The notes: a model not told the origin generated them from the letters alone. A stretch of 62,092 nucleotides of DNA from Bacteroidales bacterium (GCA_028707695.1 JAQWAL010000007.1:1-62092), one strand, 5' to 3'; positions 26,063 to 34,820 are shown, counted from the first letter of the stretch. Numbers and translations are program-made.

Positions 26063-26607
26063 ATTTTGTTTAATTGTTGTTTGGATCGGGTAACCCTTGT
26101 TTTGACAGTATTCAACGGCAAATCCAGCTCTTTTGCAATCTCTTCCAGAGGGTAGTCGTGTATAAACCTGAGTTCTGCAACCCTTCTGTATATCTCTGGC
26201 ATGCTTTTGATGGCTTTAAGCAGGTTTTCTACCGCCTGTCCGTATATCATCTCCTCTTCCGGGCTGGGAACAACGCTGGAGAGAGTATCTATTTGTGCAT
26301 TCTCCTCTGCTATTGAAGAGGCAGAGGGAATCCTTTTTTTTCGCAGGAAGTCCAAGGCTGTATTTTGGGCTATTGTATAAAGCCATGTGGAAAAGGCATA
26401 ACGGTTGTTGTATGCAGAAATATTGTTGAAACATTTCTGGAAGCTTTCCTGGCAAATGTCAAGTGCATCCTCACGATTTGGGATTATCTTGCCTATATAC
26501 AATAGCAAGGAATCCTGGTATTTATTTGCCAGATAGTTGAATGCCTCTCTGTTGCCTTGGGCTGCAAGTACAATTTGGTTGGTTTCCTCAATACAGTTGT
26601 GTTCCAT
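26050..26607 (-). CDS. ECF-type RNA polymerase sigma factor
   Basis: A 185-residue sigma-70 family protein with regions 2 and 4 only. Region 2 is at about residues 25-95 (DALDICQESFQKCFNN, YAFSTWLYTIAQNTALDFLRKK). Region 4 is at about 130-182 (MPEIYRRVAELRFIHDYPLEEIAKELDLPLNTVKTRVTRSKQQL, a helix-turn-helix for the -35 box). No anti-sigma factor gene adjoins it. It lies between polA (21 nt gap) and rsmG (13-nt overlap), an unusual housekeeping setting for an ECF factor. The regulon is unknown. Confidence 0.92.
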   Translation of the reverse strand: MEHNCIEETNQIVLAAQGNREAFNYLANKYQDSLLLYIGKIIPNREDALDICQESFQKCFNNISAYNNRYAFSTWLYTIAQNTALDFLRKKRIPSASSIAEENAQIDTLSSVVPSPEEEMIYGQAVENLLKAIKSMPEIYRRVAELRFIHDYPLEEIAKELDLPLNTVKTRVTRSKQQLNKIWKS

Positions 26608-26628
26608 GGTTTTTATGACAACTGGTTT

Positions 26629-29280
26629 TTAATGTGCTTCAAGCCAGTTTGCTCCCCAACTACATTCAACAGTAAGAGGAACGCTTAGTTCAATGACTCC
26701 TTCCATCTGTTGTTTTACCAGTTTTGAAAGCTGCTCGCTCTCTCCCGGGTAAACATCAAATACAAGTTCGTCATGAACCTGCAAAACCATTTTGCTTTTC
26801 AAACCCTCCTCTTTTAACCTGGAGGCAACATTGATCATTGCGACCTTGATGATGTCCGCCGCACTTCCCTGGATTGGCGCGTTTATGGCATTACGCTCTG
26901 CAAGCCCCCGTACCACAGGGTTTTTGGAGTTGATGTCGGGCAAATACCTTTTCCTTCCGTAAAGTGTGGTTACAAAACCATCTTGCTGTGCTTTTGCAAT
27001 CATGGATTTCATGTACTCTTTTACCTGAGGGTAATTGGCAAAATAGTCGTCTATCAATTGTTTGGACTCACTTCTTGGGATGGCAAGCCTTTGGGAAAGG
27101 CCAAAGGCAGAGATGCCATAAATAATGCCGAAATTGGCAACTTTGGCCCTGTTTCTCTGTTCCCTGGTGAGCTCCTCTTCCGTTACCCCGAAAATCTTGG
27201 AAGCTGTTGCTGCATGTATATCCTTCCCCGATTTGAATGCCTCTACAAAATGGGGATCCTGGCTCATGTGTGCCATCAACCTGAGCTCTATCTGGGAGTA
27301 GTCTGCCGACATGATAACCCCGTTTGGATCAGATGGAATGAACGCTTTCCTTATTTCACGGCCTCTTTCTGTGCGGATTGGTATATTTTGAAGGTTGGGC
27401 TTTATGGAACTCAGCCTCCCGGTGGATGTGAGGGATTGGTTGTAAGTAGTGTGTATTTTCCCTGTCTCCGGAGAGACAAGTGAAGGAAGGGGGTCTATAT
27501 AGGTAGACAGGAGTTTCTTTATGTTCCTGTATTCTAGTATCAAGGGTATAATTGGATGCGAATCCAGGATTGATGTGAGGGTCTCTTCGTCTGTAGAGTA
27601 ATTTTTCTTGGATGTCTTTTTGGCGTTTTTGACCAGTTTTAGCTTCTCGTAAAGGATGACTCCAAGCTGTTTTGGGGATGAAATATTGAGGTTTGGTTCA
27701 TTTGCCAGCTCCCTGACCTGATTTTCTATACCACAGAGCTCTATGCTAAGCTCTTTGCTGTATTGGTCAAGAAGGGGCACATCCAGTTTGACACCCGTCC
27801 TTTCCATTGATGAAAGTATCTTTATCAGAGGCATCTCGATTTTGTCGTAGAGCTCTTTGACACTCTCTTTTTCCATCTCTTTTGCCAAAACATGACTTAG
27901 TTTGGCAACAACCGGAAGTTCCTTGCAAACCTGTTGCCGGATATCTTCCTTGGGTTCGGGGCTGAAAAGGTCAGACGGGATTTCCTGAGGGCTCAAGGTT
28001 TGGTTGAGGTATCCTTGTGCCAATGCTTCAAGTTTATGGCTCCTTTCAGGCATCAATACATAATGCATGAGTTCAGTGTCCGAAAGGTAACCCTCCAGTT
28101 TGCAAGATTGTTTTTCCAAAAGAGTTGCAAGTGCCTTAATATCGTATCCTGTTTTCAGTATGGAACTGTTTGAAAAGAGTCCTTTCAAGGTGCTTGACAA
28201 GGGACCATTGCTTAAAGTGACAAACGGCTCACAACCTGTAAATAAAAGATTGTCTTTTATGGAAAAGCATAAATAATTCTTTTCGAGCGCACTTTTTGCC
28301 ACATCTTGATCAGATGAAATGGTCCATGGAATCTCTTTGGATGCTGTGTTTTCGATTGTGTTGGAAGCTATAATCCCTTGTTTGAAGGAGTTGCTGACAG
28401 TAAAAAGTTGTTCCATTTGGGGTAACATCCTGAGCAAGGAGGAAAATTCATATTGTTGGAATAATTTACTGATTTTGGAGAAATCGGGAGTGTGCAGTTC
28501 CAACAGTTTCTCATTCCACTCCAGTTGTACCGAAGTGTCAATAGTCACAAGTTTTTTACTCAGGTCAATGTGTTGGCTTGCATCTTTGAATGCTGCTTGT
28601 TGCTTGGGCGGCAATTGGTCCAGATTTTGGTAAATGTTGGAAACGGACTTGAACTTTGCGACGAGTTTTTTGGCTCCTACTTCTCCGACTCCTTTCACAC
28701 CAGGGATATTGTCTGAGGAGTCACCCCAGATTGTAAGTATGTCTATAACCTGCTTGGGATCTTCTATACCATACATACTGCAAATTTCATCTTTTCCCAG
28801 GATTTCATCGGGACTACCGCTTTTGCCAGGTTTGTATTGGAAAATATTGTCTGAGACAAGTTGCCCGTAATCTTTGTCGGGTGTAACCATGTATACTGTA
28901 TGGCCCTCTTTTTCTGCTTTTTTTGCAAAGGTGCCAATGACATCGTCTGCTTCGTAGCCATCTTTCATAAGTACAGGAACTGAAATTGCTTCCAGCAATT
29001 CACAAAGAGGCTCCAGTGCAGATTTTATAAGTTCGGGGGTTTCGGACCTGTTGGCTTTGTATTCGGGAAATATTTGGTGCCTGAATGTCTTGGAGGGAGG
29101 GTCAAAGGCAACTCCAAAATGGGTTGGCCGCTCCTTTACCAACAGTTCCAGTATGGTTTTTGTGAAACCGAACAAAATGGATGTGTCAACTCCTTTTGAA
29201 TTTACCATGGGCCTGCGAAGGAATGCATAATACATTTTGAAGATAAGGGCATGCCCGTCTATTAATATGATCTTTTTCAT
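26629..29280 (-). CDS. polA: DNA polymerase I (proofreading site apparently lost)
   Basis: An 883-residue family A polymerase for Okazaki-fragment maturation and repair. The 5' nuclease domain (about 1-290) has LIDGHALIFKMYYAF, GYEADDVIGT and WGDSSDNIPGVKGVG. The polymerase domain (about 500-883) has motif A SADYSQIELRLMAHMS, motif B NRAKVANFGIIYGIS and motif C QVHDELVFD. The middle 3'-5' exonuclease-like domain (about 305-460) reads YLCFSIKDN where FDTETxx is expected; the later acidic residues also seem missing, so proofreading is probably absent. The ATG at 29280 (MKKIILIDGHA) is the start; the frame opens 7 codons earlier inside queD. It begins 1 nt after the queD stop. Confidence 0.96.
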   Translation of the reverse strand: MKKIILIDGHALIFKMYYAFLRRPMVNSKGVDTSILFGFTKTILELLVKERPTHFGVAFDPPSKTFRHQIFPEYKANRSETPELIKSALEPLCELLEAISVPVLMKDGYEADDVIGTFAKKAEKEGHTVYMVTPDKDYGQLVSDNIFQYKPGKSGSPDEILGKDEICSMYGIEDPKQVIDILTIWGDSSDNIPGVKGVGEVGAKKLVAKFKSVSNIYQNLDQLPPKQQAAFKDASQHIDLSKKLVTIDTSVQLEWNEKLLELHTPDFSKISKLFQQYEFSSLLRMLPQMEQLFTVSNSFKQGIIASNTIENTASKEIPWTISSDQDVAKSALEKNYLCFSIKDNLLFTGCEPFVTLSNGPLSSTLKGLFSNSSILKTGYDIKALATLLEKQSCKLEGYLSDTELMHYVLMPERSHKLEALAQGYLNQTLSPQEIPSDLFSPEPKEDIRQQVCKELPVVAKLSHVLAKEMEKESVKELYDKIEMPLIKILSSMERTGVKLDVPLLDQYSKELSIELCGIENQVRELANEPNLNISSPKQLGVILYEKLKLVKNAKKTSKKNYSTDEETLTSILDSHPIIPLILEYRNIKKLLSTYIDPLPSLVSPETGKIHTTYNQSLTSTGRLSSIKPNLQNIPIRTERGREIRKAFIPSDPNGVIMSADYSQIELRLMAHMSQDPHFVEAFKSGKDIHAATASKIFGVTEEELTREQRNRAKVANFGIIYGISAFGLSQRLAIPRSESKQLIDDYFANYPQVKEYMKSMIAKAQQDGFVTTLYGRKRYLPDINSKNPVVRGLAERNAINAPIQGSAADIIKVAMINVASRLKEEGLKSKMVLQVHDELVFDVYPGESEQLSKLVKQQMEGVIELSVPLTVECSWGANWLEAH

Positions 29281-29281
29281 T

Positions 29282-29725
29282 TTACTGGTTGTCATTTGCA
29301 AACCATTCTACATAGGAGGTTGGGGTCTCATACAGCTTTACGCTATGGAGTTCCAGGTTCCCGGGGATTGCTTTTTTTATTACCTGTGCAAAATGGATGA
29401 CAAGGTTCTCGCATGTTGGCTGGAAAGGTGTAACAACTACATTGTTGTATGTTTGGGATATCTCTTTTGCCAATTTGGCATCTTCCCTGAGAATCAATGC
29501 ATGGTCATATACATCTACTATATGCTGGTTTACAATCTCTTTAAGGTTTGAAAAATCTATTACCATTCCACATTTGGGTTCACCCCTGTTCTCTGTGGGA
29601 GTTCCTTTTAATGTAACAAACAGCCTGTATGAGTGTCCATGTATGAACCTGCATTTTCCATCGTAATCTGCCAATGCGTGCGCCCCTTCAAAACGGAATT
29701 CTTTGGTTACTCTTAACTTTGTCAT
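29282..29725 (-). CDS. queD: 6-carboxy-5,6,7,8-tetrahydropterin synthase (QueD/PTPS)
   Basis: A 147-residue T-fold enzyme of queuosine (or pterin) biosynthesis that converts dihydroneopterin triphosphate to carboxytetrahydropterin. The zinc ligands are seen as FEGAHAL and FIHGHSYRLFV; MVIDFSNLK, DHALIL and PTCENLVIHFAQ are also typical, as is the C-terminal VKLYETPTSYVEW. It is the first gene of the run leading into polA, starting 11 nt after a -7 box (TACTTTTG on the - strand, 29743-29736). Confidence 0.93.
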   Translation of the reverse strand: MTKLRVTKEFRFEGAHALADYDGKCRFIHGHSYRLFVTLKGTPTENRGEPKCGMVIDFSNLKEIVNQHIVDVYDHALILREDAKLAKEISQTYNNVVVTPFQPTCENLVIHFAQVIKKAIPGNLELHSVKLYETPTSYVEWFANDNQ

Positions 29726-29735
29726 CTTTTTTATG

Positions 29736-29743
29736 CAAAAGTA
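29736..29743 (-). promoter_or_regulatory. -7 element for queD-polA-sigma-rsmG run
   Basis: On the - strand this is TACTTTTG, a TAnnTTTG match 11 nt upstream of the queD ATG, giving a very short leader. No clear -33 TTTG was found. Confidence 0.4.
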
Positions 29744-29858
29744 TTAATTATTTTACATACATTATAAAGTGGTCAATTACTAATATTAAGGTATTGCTCC
29801 TTTTATTACCTGTTTAGTTAGGATATGGATTTGAATAAATTAATAAATAGAATAAAAA

Positions 29859-29889
29859 TTTGATTTTATATTACAAATTAGTAATTTTG
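29859..29889 (+). promoter_or_regulatory. Promoter of the aminotransferase gene
   Basis: TTTG at 29859-29862 and TAATTTTG at 29882-29889 are 19 bp apart, a full consensus. The predicted leader is about 15 nt. Confidence 0.78.
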
Positions 29890-29909
29890 TTGAAAATAAA
29901 AACTTGGAC

Positions 29910-31106
29910 ATGGCATTAAACATTCAAAACATTTTATCCGACAACGCAAAAAGTATGAGAAGGTCTGCAATAAGGGACCTTTTAAGTGTTGCCAACAGGC
30001 CCGAAGTGATCTCATTTGCGGGTGGTTTTCCAAATCCCAATACATTTCCTGTAGAAGAGCTTAAAGTTATCATGCAGGAGGTCCTGGAGGTAGAAAGCAC
30101 ATCTGCCTTGCAGTACGGGCCAACGGAAGGGAACGGTAAGTTAAGGGAGATCCTTGCCCAAAGGTACAGGGAGCAAGGGTTGGATATTACAAAAAACAAT
30201 ATCCTGATAACAACCTCATCCCAACAAGCGATTGATTTGACTTCCAGGATTTTCATAAGTCCGGAAGATACCATAGTCTGCGGGTTGCCATCATATCTTG
30301 GTGCTTTGCAATCTTTCTGGTCTTACCAGGCAAAGCCAATAGGAGTCCGGAAAGACGAAGAGCTTGAGGCAGTAGTGACTGCGTTGATTGAGAGTGGGAA
30401 GAAACCTAAATTCATATATACTATACCCGATTTCCAAAATCCATCCGGAGTGACCATGAACATGGAACAAAGGAAAATGGTTTTGGATGTTGCAGAGAAA
30501 TATGACCTGTTGGTAATAGAAGACAGCCCTTACAGGGAAATCCGATTTGAAGGCGAAGCACAGCCGCTTCTCTATTCTATGAACAACGAGAGGGTTATGT
30601 TGTTTGGGACACTTTCCAAAACAGTTTTGCCGGGCTTCCGCATTGGATGGATAATTGCTCCTGAGCAAATAATTGACAGGCTTGTTGTGGCAAAACAATC
30701 TGCAGACCTTTGCACACCTGTCTTTGACCAAGCGGTTATAACAAGGTATTTTGAGAAGGGATTGTTTGAGAAAAACCTCTCTTTTACAATAGATTTGTAC
30801 AGGAAAAAAAGGGATCATATGTTGGCTTGTTTTGAGAAATACATGCCACAAGGTGTAACCTGGACCAGGCCGGAGGGTGGTTTGTTCTTGTTTGTGACTT
30901 TGCCGGAGGGTTATGACTCAACTGAACTCTTTAACGTGGCAATCAAGGAAAACGTTGCATTTGTGATAGGAGAGGCATTCCACTGTGATGGTTCCGGAAA
31001 GAACACCATGAGGATTAACTTCTCTTTCATGGACGAAGAGAAAACCGAAGAGGGAGTAAAACGTTTGGCAAAGGCAATTGGCAGGATGCTAAACGAAGGT
31101 AAATAG
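29910..31106 (+). CDS. PLP-dependent aminotransferase (class I/II, LysN/2-aminoadipate-like)
   Basis: A 398-residue fold-type I aminotransferase. Features seen are ISFAGGFPNPNTFP near the N terminus, LQYGPTEGNGKLRE, TTSSQQAIDL, the substrate/PLP segment YTIPDFQNPSG, VIEDSPYREIRF and the PLP-lysine motif GTLSKTVLPGFRIGW. This pattern fits the MocR-type aminotransferase domain without a DNA-binding part, like 2-aminoadipate or broad-specificity aromatic/branched-chain aminotransferases. The substrate is not determined. An upstream TTG (29904) precedes the ATG; MALNIQN is taken as the start. Its 3' end overlaps the convergent ABC ATPase gene by 18 bp. Confidence 0.88.
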   Translation: MALNIQNILSDNAKSMRRSAIRDLLSVANRPEVISFAGGFPNPNTFPVEELKVIMQEVLEVESTSALQYGPTEGNGKLREILAQRYREQGLDITKNNILITTSSQQAIDLTSRIFISPEDTIVCGLPSYLGALQSFWSYQAKPIGVRKDEELEAVVTALIESGKKPKFIYTIPDFQNPSGVTMNMEQRKMVLDVAEKYDLLVIEDSPYREIRFEGEAQPLLYSMNNERVMLFGTLSKTVLPGFRIGWIIAPEQIIDRLVVAKQSADLCTPVFDQAVITRYFEKGLFEKNLSFTIDLYRKKRDHMLACFEKYMPQGVTWTRPEGGLFLFVTLPEGYDSTELFNVAIKENVAFVIGEAFHCDGSGKNTMRINFSFMDEEKTEEGVKRLAKAIGRMLNEGK

Positions 31107-31868
31107 ATTTGGATCGAACTTCAACAAGGAGTCTTTGAATATTTTATCAAAGGCTCCTTTTTCTATCAACCTGTCCGGGGTGTCCTGTATGAATCCGTTG
31201 TAGCCCATTATCCATATCTTGTCGCAAAGCTTAATTGCCAACTGCAGGTCGTGTGTAGAGAATACAATGGTTTTCTTTTCGTTTGCAGCAATATTTGCAA
31301 GGAGTTTTGTGATTGTAATCTTGTTTGCAATGTCAAGGAAAGCAGTTGGTTCGTCCAGTAAAATGATATGACTGTCCTGTACCAGGCTGCGGGCTATAGC
31401 TGCCCTTTGGAACTCTCCGTCGCTTAACGTGGAAATATCCCTTTTGCCAAAACCTTCAAGCCCTACTTTCACCAGTGTCTCTTCTATTTTGACAGAATCT
31501 TGCCGGTCTATTTTCCCTATCCAGTTTGTCCTTGAATAACAACTGGTGGCAAGCATATCAAAGAGTGAGAAATTTTTTGCCCTTGGACTTTGTGATGGTA
31601 CGAATGAAACAACCTGGGCCAGTTGTGATGCTTTATACTTCTTGATCTCTTTCCCGTAGAGTTCAATTTTCCCGGAACGGTAGGGAAGTATGCCGCAAAG
31701 AGACCTTAACAGGGTGCTTTTGCCTGTCCCGTTTGCACCCACCACCGCAATGGTCTGGGCGGCGCAGGCATTGGCGTTTATATTGCTGTATATGGTTTTG
31801 TTGTATCCAAGGGACAAATTCTCAAGGACCAATAAATTGTCTGAATTTACATATTTGCTGCCTGCCAT
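31089..31868 (-). CDS. ABC transporter ATP-binding protein (FecE/BtuD-like)
   Basis: A 259-residue ABC ATPase of the iron-siderophore/haem/cobalamin importer class. Walker A is VGANGTGKSTLL, the signature is LSDGEFQRAAIARSL (LSDGE rather than LSGGQ), Walker B is IILLDEPTAFLD, and the switch His is in VFSTHDLQLA. The ATG at 31868 overlaps the permease stop codon (TGATG), so the two are coupled. A GTG one codon earlier is also possible. No substrate-binding protein or TonB receptor lies beside it. Confidence 0.92.
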   Translation of the reverse strand: MAGSKYVNSDNLLVLENLSLGYNKTIYSNINANACAAQTIAVVGANGTGKSTLLRSLCGILPYRSGKIELYGKEIKKYKASQLAQVVSFVPSQSPRAKNFSLFDMLATSCYSRTNWIGKIDRQDSVKIEETLVKVGLEGFGKRDISTLSDGEFQRAAIARSLVQDSHIILLDEPTAFLDIANKITITKLLANIAANEKKTIVFSTHDLQLAIKLCDKIWIMGYNGFIQDTPDRLIEKGAFDKIFKDSLLKFDPNLFTFV

Positions 31869-32890
31869 CACGTGATCTTGCTTTTCATTATTATGTAAAG
31901 TATTACAGGTACACCAAGTAATGCGCTTACTGTATTGATTGGCAAAACTTCTGGTTGTCCCGGCATCTGTGAGATTGTATCTGCAATTATCATTATGGTT
32001 GCACCCAATATTGCCGTTGCCGGAACAAGTACTTTGTGGTCTGCATTACGGAACAACATCCTTGCTATGTGAGGCACAGCTATTCCTATAAAACCGATTG
32101 GACCGCAGAAGGCGGTCACACTACCAGCCAAAAGAGTTGTTGCCACAAGGATACTACGTCTGGTCCTTTCCAGGTTTACTCCCAAACTTTTTGCATAGGC
32201 TTCTCCAAGCAAAAGCGCATTAAGGTCTTTGATATTAAAGACTGTCATTGCAAATCCTGTCAATATTACAATGAACATGATCCAGATATTTGTTGGTGAG
32301 AGTCCCGAAAAACTGCCCATTGTCCAGACAACAAATACCTTAAGTTGTGCCGACGAAGAAAAATACTGGATAAGTGAAATTATTGCCCCTGTCACGCTGG
32401 CTATCATAATTCCAAAGATTAGCAGGGAAATGCTCTCTTTGAGCCTGGATGAGACCATAAGTATCAACAAGGTAACACCGAATGCTCCCAACCATGCAGC
32501 AACCACGATTCCAACGTTGGCAGCAATTGACGATGACAGGGTTATCCCAAAAGCAGAAAACCCCATAACAAATATGGCAACCCCTAAACCAGCCCCGGAA
32601 CTGATCCCTAGTATGTAAGGGTCTGCAAGTGGATTCCTGAACAACGTTTGCATCTGCAACCCGCAAACAGACAAGGCTGCCCCTGCCAGCAAGGCCGTAA
32701 TGGCTTTTGGTATTCGGTGGGAAAAAAGGATGTTTGATACATACTCAGGTGCCTCACCTCCAAATATAGCTGCAATTATGTCCTTGACCGGAAACAACAC
32801 CGACCCTAACAATAGATTCAGTGTGATGAATATTGATAGTGAGATTATTATTAAAGAATATATTGTAAAATATTTACCCTTTGCTTTCAA
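31868..32890 (-). CDS. ABC transporter permease (FecCD/BtuC family)
   Basis: A 340-residue permease with about ten transmembrane segments, of the type that imports iron chelates, haem or cobalamin. Typical segments are PKAITALLAGAALSVCGLQMQTLFRNPLADPYILGISSGAG, in the first half, and VTAFCGPIGFIGIAVPHIARM in the second. The first codon is TTG (32890-32888); no in-frame ATG exists before the first transmembrane segment. It precedes and overlaps the ATPase gene. No cobalamin riboswitch-like structure is evident in the short 112-bp upstream region. Confidence 0.92.
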   Translation of the reverse strand: MKAKGKYFTIYSLIIISLSIFITLNLLLGSVLFPVKDIIAAIFGGEAPEYVSNILFSHRIPKAITALLAGAALSVCGLQMQTLFRNPLADPYILGISSGAGLGVAIFVMGFSAFGITLSSSIAANVGIVVAAWLGAFGVTLLILMVSSRLKESISLLIFGIMIASVTGAIISLIQYFSSSAQLKVFVVWTMGSFSGLSPTNIWIMFIVILTGFAMTVFNIKDLNALLLGEAYAKSLGVNLERTRRSILVATTLLAGSVTAFCGPIGFIGIAVPHIARMLFRNADHKVLVPATAILGATIMIIADTISQMPGQPEVLPINTVSALLGVPVILYIIMKSKIT

Positions 32891-32950
32891 TGTTGTGGTT
32901 ATCTTTTTGGATGCTAAGATAGTGCAAAAAAAGATAAAACCCTTTGATTT

Positions 32951-32966
32951 TATTTTTGTATTTTTG
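32951..32966 (+). promoter_or_regulatory. Tandem -7 elements upstream of tpiA
   Basis: Two adjoining TATTTTTG copies (32951-32958 and 32959-32966) match TAnnTTTG 36-51 nt upstream of the tpiA ATG. Neither has a TTTG at 19 bp. Confidence 0.45.
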
Positions 32967-33001
32967 CACCCTATTCAGAAACAATATAAACGTCACACAT
33001 T

Positions 33002-33760
33002 ATGAGAAAGAAAATTGTTGCCGGCAACTGGAAGATGAATACTTCCATTGCAGAGGGAGAGCTTCTTGCAAATCAGATTGATTTTTTGACCAGTACATTG
33101 GACAATGATGTCCAGATAATAATAACCCCCCCTTATACCCATTTGCAAAAAGTAGGTATGGTTCTCAAAGATCACAAAAGCAAAGTTGAATTGGCAGCCC
33201 AAAACTGTGCAGACCATACTTCTGGTGCATACACCGGAGAGGTGTCGGTGGAGATGTTGAAGGAACTTACCTGCAAATATGTGATTCTTGGACACTCCGA
33301 GAGAAGGGAGTATTACGGGGAAACAAATGAGACCCTCTTAAAAAAAATCAACCTGGTACTCTCTGCAGGCCTGAAGCCAATTTTTTGTGTGGGAGAAAAA
33401 CTTGAAGAGAGGGAAGCTAACAAACATTTCGAGGTGGTGGCATCCCAAATAAAAGAGGTATTGTACAAGTTAAGGGGTGTGGAGTTTGCAAATGTGATTG
33501 TAGCTTATGAACCGGTTTGGGCAATTGGTACCGGGAAAACAGCCACATCCGACCAGGCAGAGGAGATGCATGCTTACATCAGGAGGGTCATTGCAGACAA
33601 GTTTGCGCAGTATGCAGATGAGACTCCAATTTTGTATGGCGGAAGTTGCAAACCATCAAATGCTGCAGAGATATTCTCAAAAGAGAACGTAGATGGGGGA
33701 CTGATAGGCGGGGCATCATTGAATGCACAGGATTTTGTTACCATTATCAAATCTTTCTGA
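33002..33760 (+). CDS. tpiA: Triosephosphate isomerase
   Basis: A 252-residue TIM-barrel enzyme that interconverts dihydroxyacetone phosphate and glyceraldehyde 3-phosphate. Catalytic residues are visible: Lys in AGNWKMN, His in ILGHSERREYYGE, and Glu in AYEPVWAIGTGKTA. The phosphate-binding GGSCKP and GGLIGGASL loops are present. The stop overlaps the prmA start by one base (TGATG). Confidence 0.98.
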   Translation: MRKKIVAGNWKMNTSIAEGELLANQIDFLTSTLDNDVQIIITPPYTHLQKVGMVLKDHKSKVELAAQNCADHTSGAYTGEVSVEMLKELTCKYVILGHSERREYYGETNETLLKKINLVLSAGLKPIFCVGEKLEEREANKHFEVVASQIKEVLYKLRGVEFANVIVAYEPVWAIGTGKTATSDQAEEMHAYIRRVIADKFAQYADETPILYGGSCKPSNAAEIFSKENVDGGLIGGASLNAQDFVTIIKSF

Positions 33761-34605
33761 TGAGATACACAGAGGTAAGGATAGGTATAGATCCATTCAG
33801 CGAGGAGAATGCAGAGGTTGTTGTTGCAATGACGCAGGAATTTCCTTTTGAGAGTTATGTCTATGACAAGCCGTTTTTGAAAGCATATATTCCAACCGGC
33901 AAATTCAACCTGCAGGAGCTGGAAAGAGTGGTTGCAGAGATGGACTCATTCCCTTTTGATGTGACAATATCATCTTTGCCGGCGGAACATAAAAACTGGA
34001 ACGAAGAGTGGGAGAAAAATTTTTCTCCCATTGTCGTATCCGGAAGGTGTACCGTAAAGGCCGGATTCCACAAAGAACTGCCAGAGACGGAATTCAATAT
34101 TGTGATTGATCCAAAAATGGCTTTTGGAACAGGACACCATCAGACAACCCATTTGATGATCGATCAAATGCTTGGAATGGATTTGAGAGGTAAAAAGGTA
34201 CTGGACATGGGGTGTGGTACCGGGATCCTGGCAATTCTGGCTGCAATCAAAGGGGCTGCTGCACCTGTGGTTGCAGTTGATATTGACCCTGATGCCACCG
34301 ACTCTGCCAGGGAAAACAGTATTGTTAACCATGTTGGAGATGTTATTGAGGTTATAACCGGGGACTCTTCGGTTGTGCCGGGAATTGAATTCGATGTCAT
34401 ACTTGCCAATATCAACAGGAACATTATTCTGGATCAGTTGGTTGTTTACTCCAAAGGGTTGCGACCTGCCGGCACCCTGTTGCTGAGTGGTTTTTATACA
34501 GAGGACATTGCTATGATTGTCAAAAAAGCAGAACAATTTGACCTCTCTTTTGTGAAAAGTGAAGAATTGGGCAATTGGGCTGTTTTAACCTTTGAAAAAA
34601 GTTAA
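33760..34605 (+). CDS. prmA: Ribosomal protein L11 methyltransferase
   Basis: A 281-residue SAM-dependent methyltransferase that modifies ribosomal protein L11. Family segments are NWNEEWEKNFSPI, DPKMAFGTGHHQTTHLMI, SAM motif I VLDMGCGTGILAI and VILANINRNII. The frame is open much further upstream inside tpiA, but the family start MRYTEVRIG is the ATG overlapping the tpiA stop. The last codons lie in a 20-bp perfect palindrome (34594-34613). Confidence 0.95.
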   Translation: MRYTEVRIGIDPFSEENAEVVVAMTQEFPFESYVYDKPFLKAYIPTGKFNLQELERVVAEMDSFPFDVTISSLPAEHKNWNEEWEKNFSPIVVSGRCTVKAGFHKELPETEFNIVIDPKMAFGTGHHQTTHLMIDQMLGMDLRGKKVLDMGCGTGILAILAAIKGAAAPVVAVDIDPDATDSARENSIVNHVGDVIEVITGDSSVVPGIEFDVILANINRNIILDQLVVYSKGLRPAGTLLLSGFYTEDIAMIVKKAEQFDLSFVKSEELGNWAVLTFEKS

Positions 34606-34613
34606 CTTTTTTC
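34594..34613 (+). terminator. Palindrome over the prmA stop, possible terminator
   Basis: GAAAAAAGTTAACTTTTTTC is a perfect 20-bp palindrome containing the prmA stop codon. It could form an A/T stem with a T-run, but it has almost no loop or GC content, so terminator strength is doubtful. Confidence 0.4.
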
Positions 34614-34623
34614 ATGCTTAGGT

Positions 34624-34654
34624 ATTGCACAAATAAAAATAATTCATACCTTTG
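34624..34654 (+). promoter_or_regulatory. Promoter of tRNA-Leu
   Basis: ATTG (34624-34627, one mismatch from TTTG) and TACCTTTG (34647-34654) are 19 bp apart. The tRNA begins 14 nt after the -7 box. Confidence 0.7.
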
Positions 34655-34667
34655 CATTCCTCAAAGA

Positions 34668-34749
34668 GCGGGCATGGCGTAATTGGTAGCCGCGCCAGAC
34701 TTAGGATCTGGTGCCGAGAGGCGTGGGGGTTCGAGTCCCTTTGCCCGCA
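34668..34749 (+). tRNA. tRNA-Leu (anticodon TAG)
   Basis: The acceptor stem is GCGGGCA with TGCCCGC. The anticodon stem is CCAGA/TCTGG with loop CTTAGGA, giving anticodon TAG for codon CUA and other CUN codons. A long variable arm (TGCCGAGAGGCGT) is of the class II type expected for Leu. The T arm is GGGGGTTCGAGTCCCTT and the discriminator base A, as Leu requires. CCA is not encoded. Confidence 0.95.
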
Positions 34750-34750
34750 C

Positions 34751-34787
34751 AAAAAAAGGCAGATTCCCCCCGGGAAGTCTGCTTTTT
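34751..34787 (+). terminator. Terminator after tRNA-Leu
   Basis: A-rich sequence then GGCAGA-TTCCC pairs with GGGAA-G-TCTGC (one bulged G), followed by T5. It starts right after the tRNA 3' end. Confidence 0.8.
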
Positions 34788-34820
34788 ACTTATTAAGCTG
34801 ATTTTGAAAATAACATACTT

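Noticed and set aside
32890-33002. Cobalamin riboswitch upstream of the FecCD-type permease
   Set aside because: The intergenic region is only 112 bp and AT-rich, and I see no B12-box-like motif.
33646-33759. Upstream start for prmA inside tpiA
   Set aside because: The extra residues are out-of-frame tpiA codons, and the ATG overlapping the tpiA stop gives the family N terminus.
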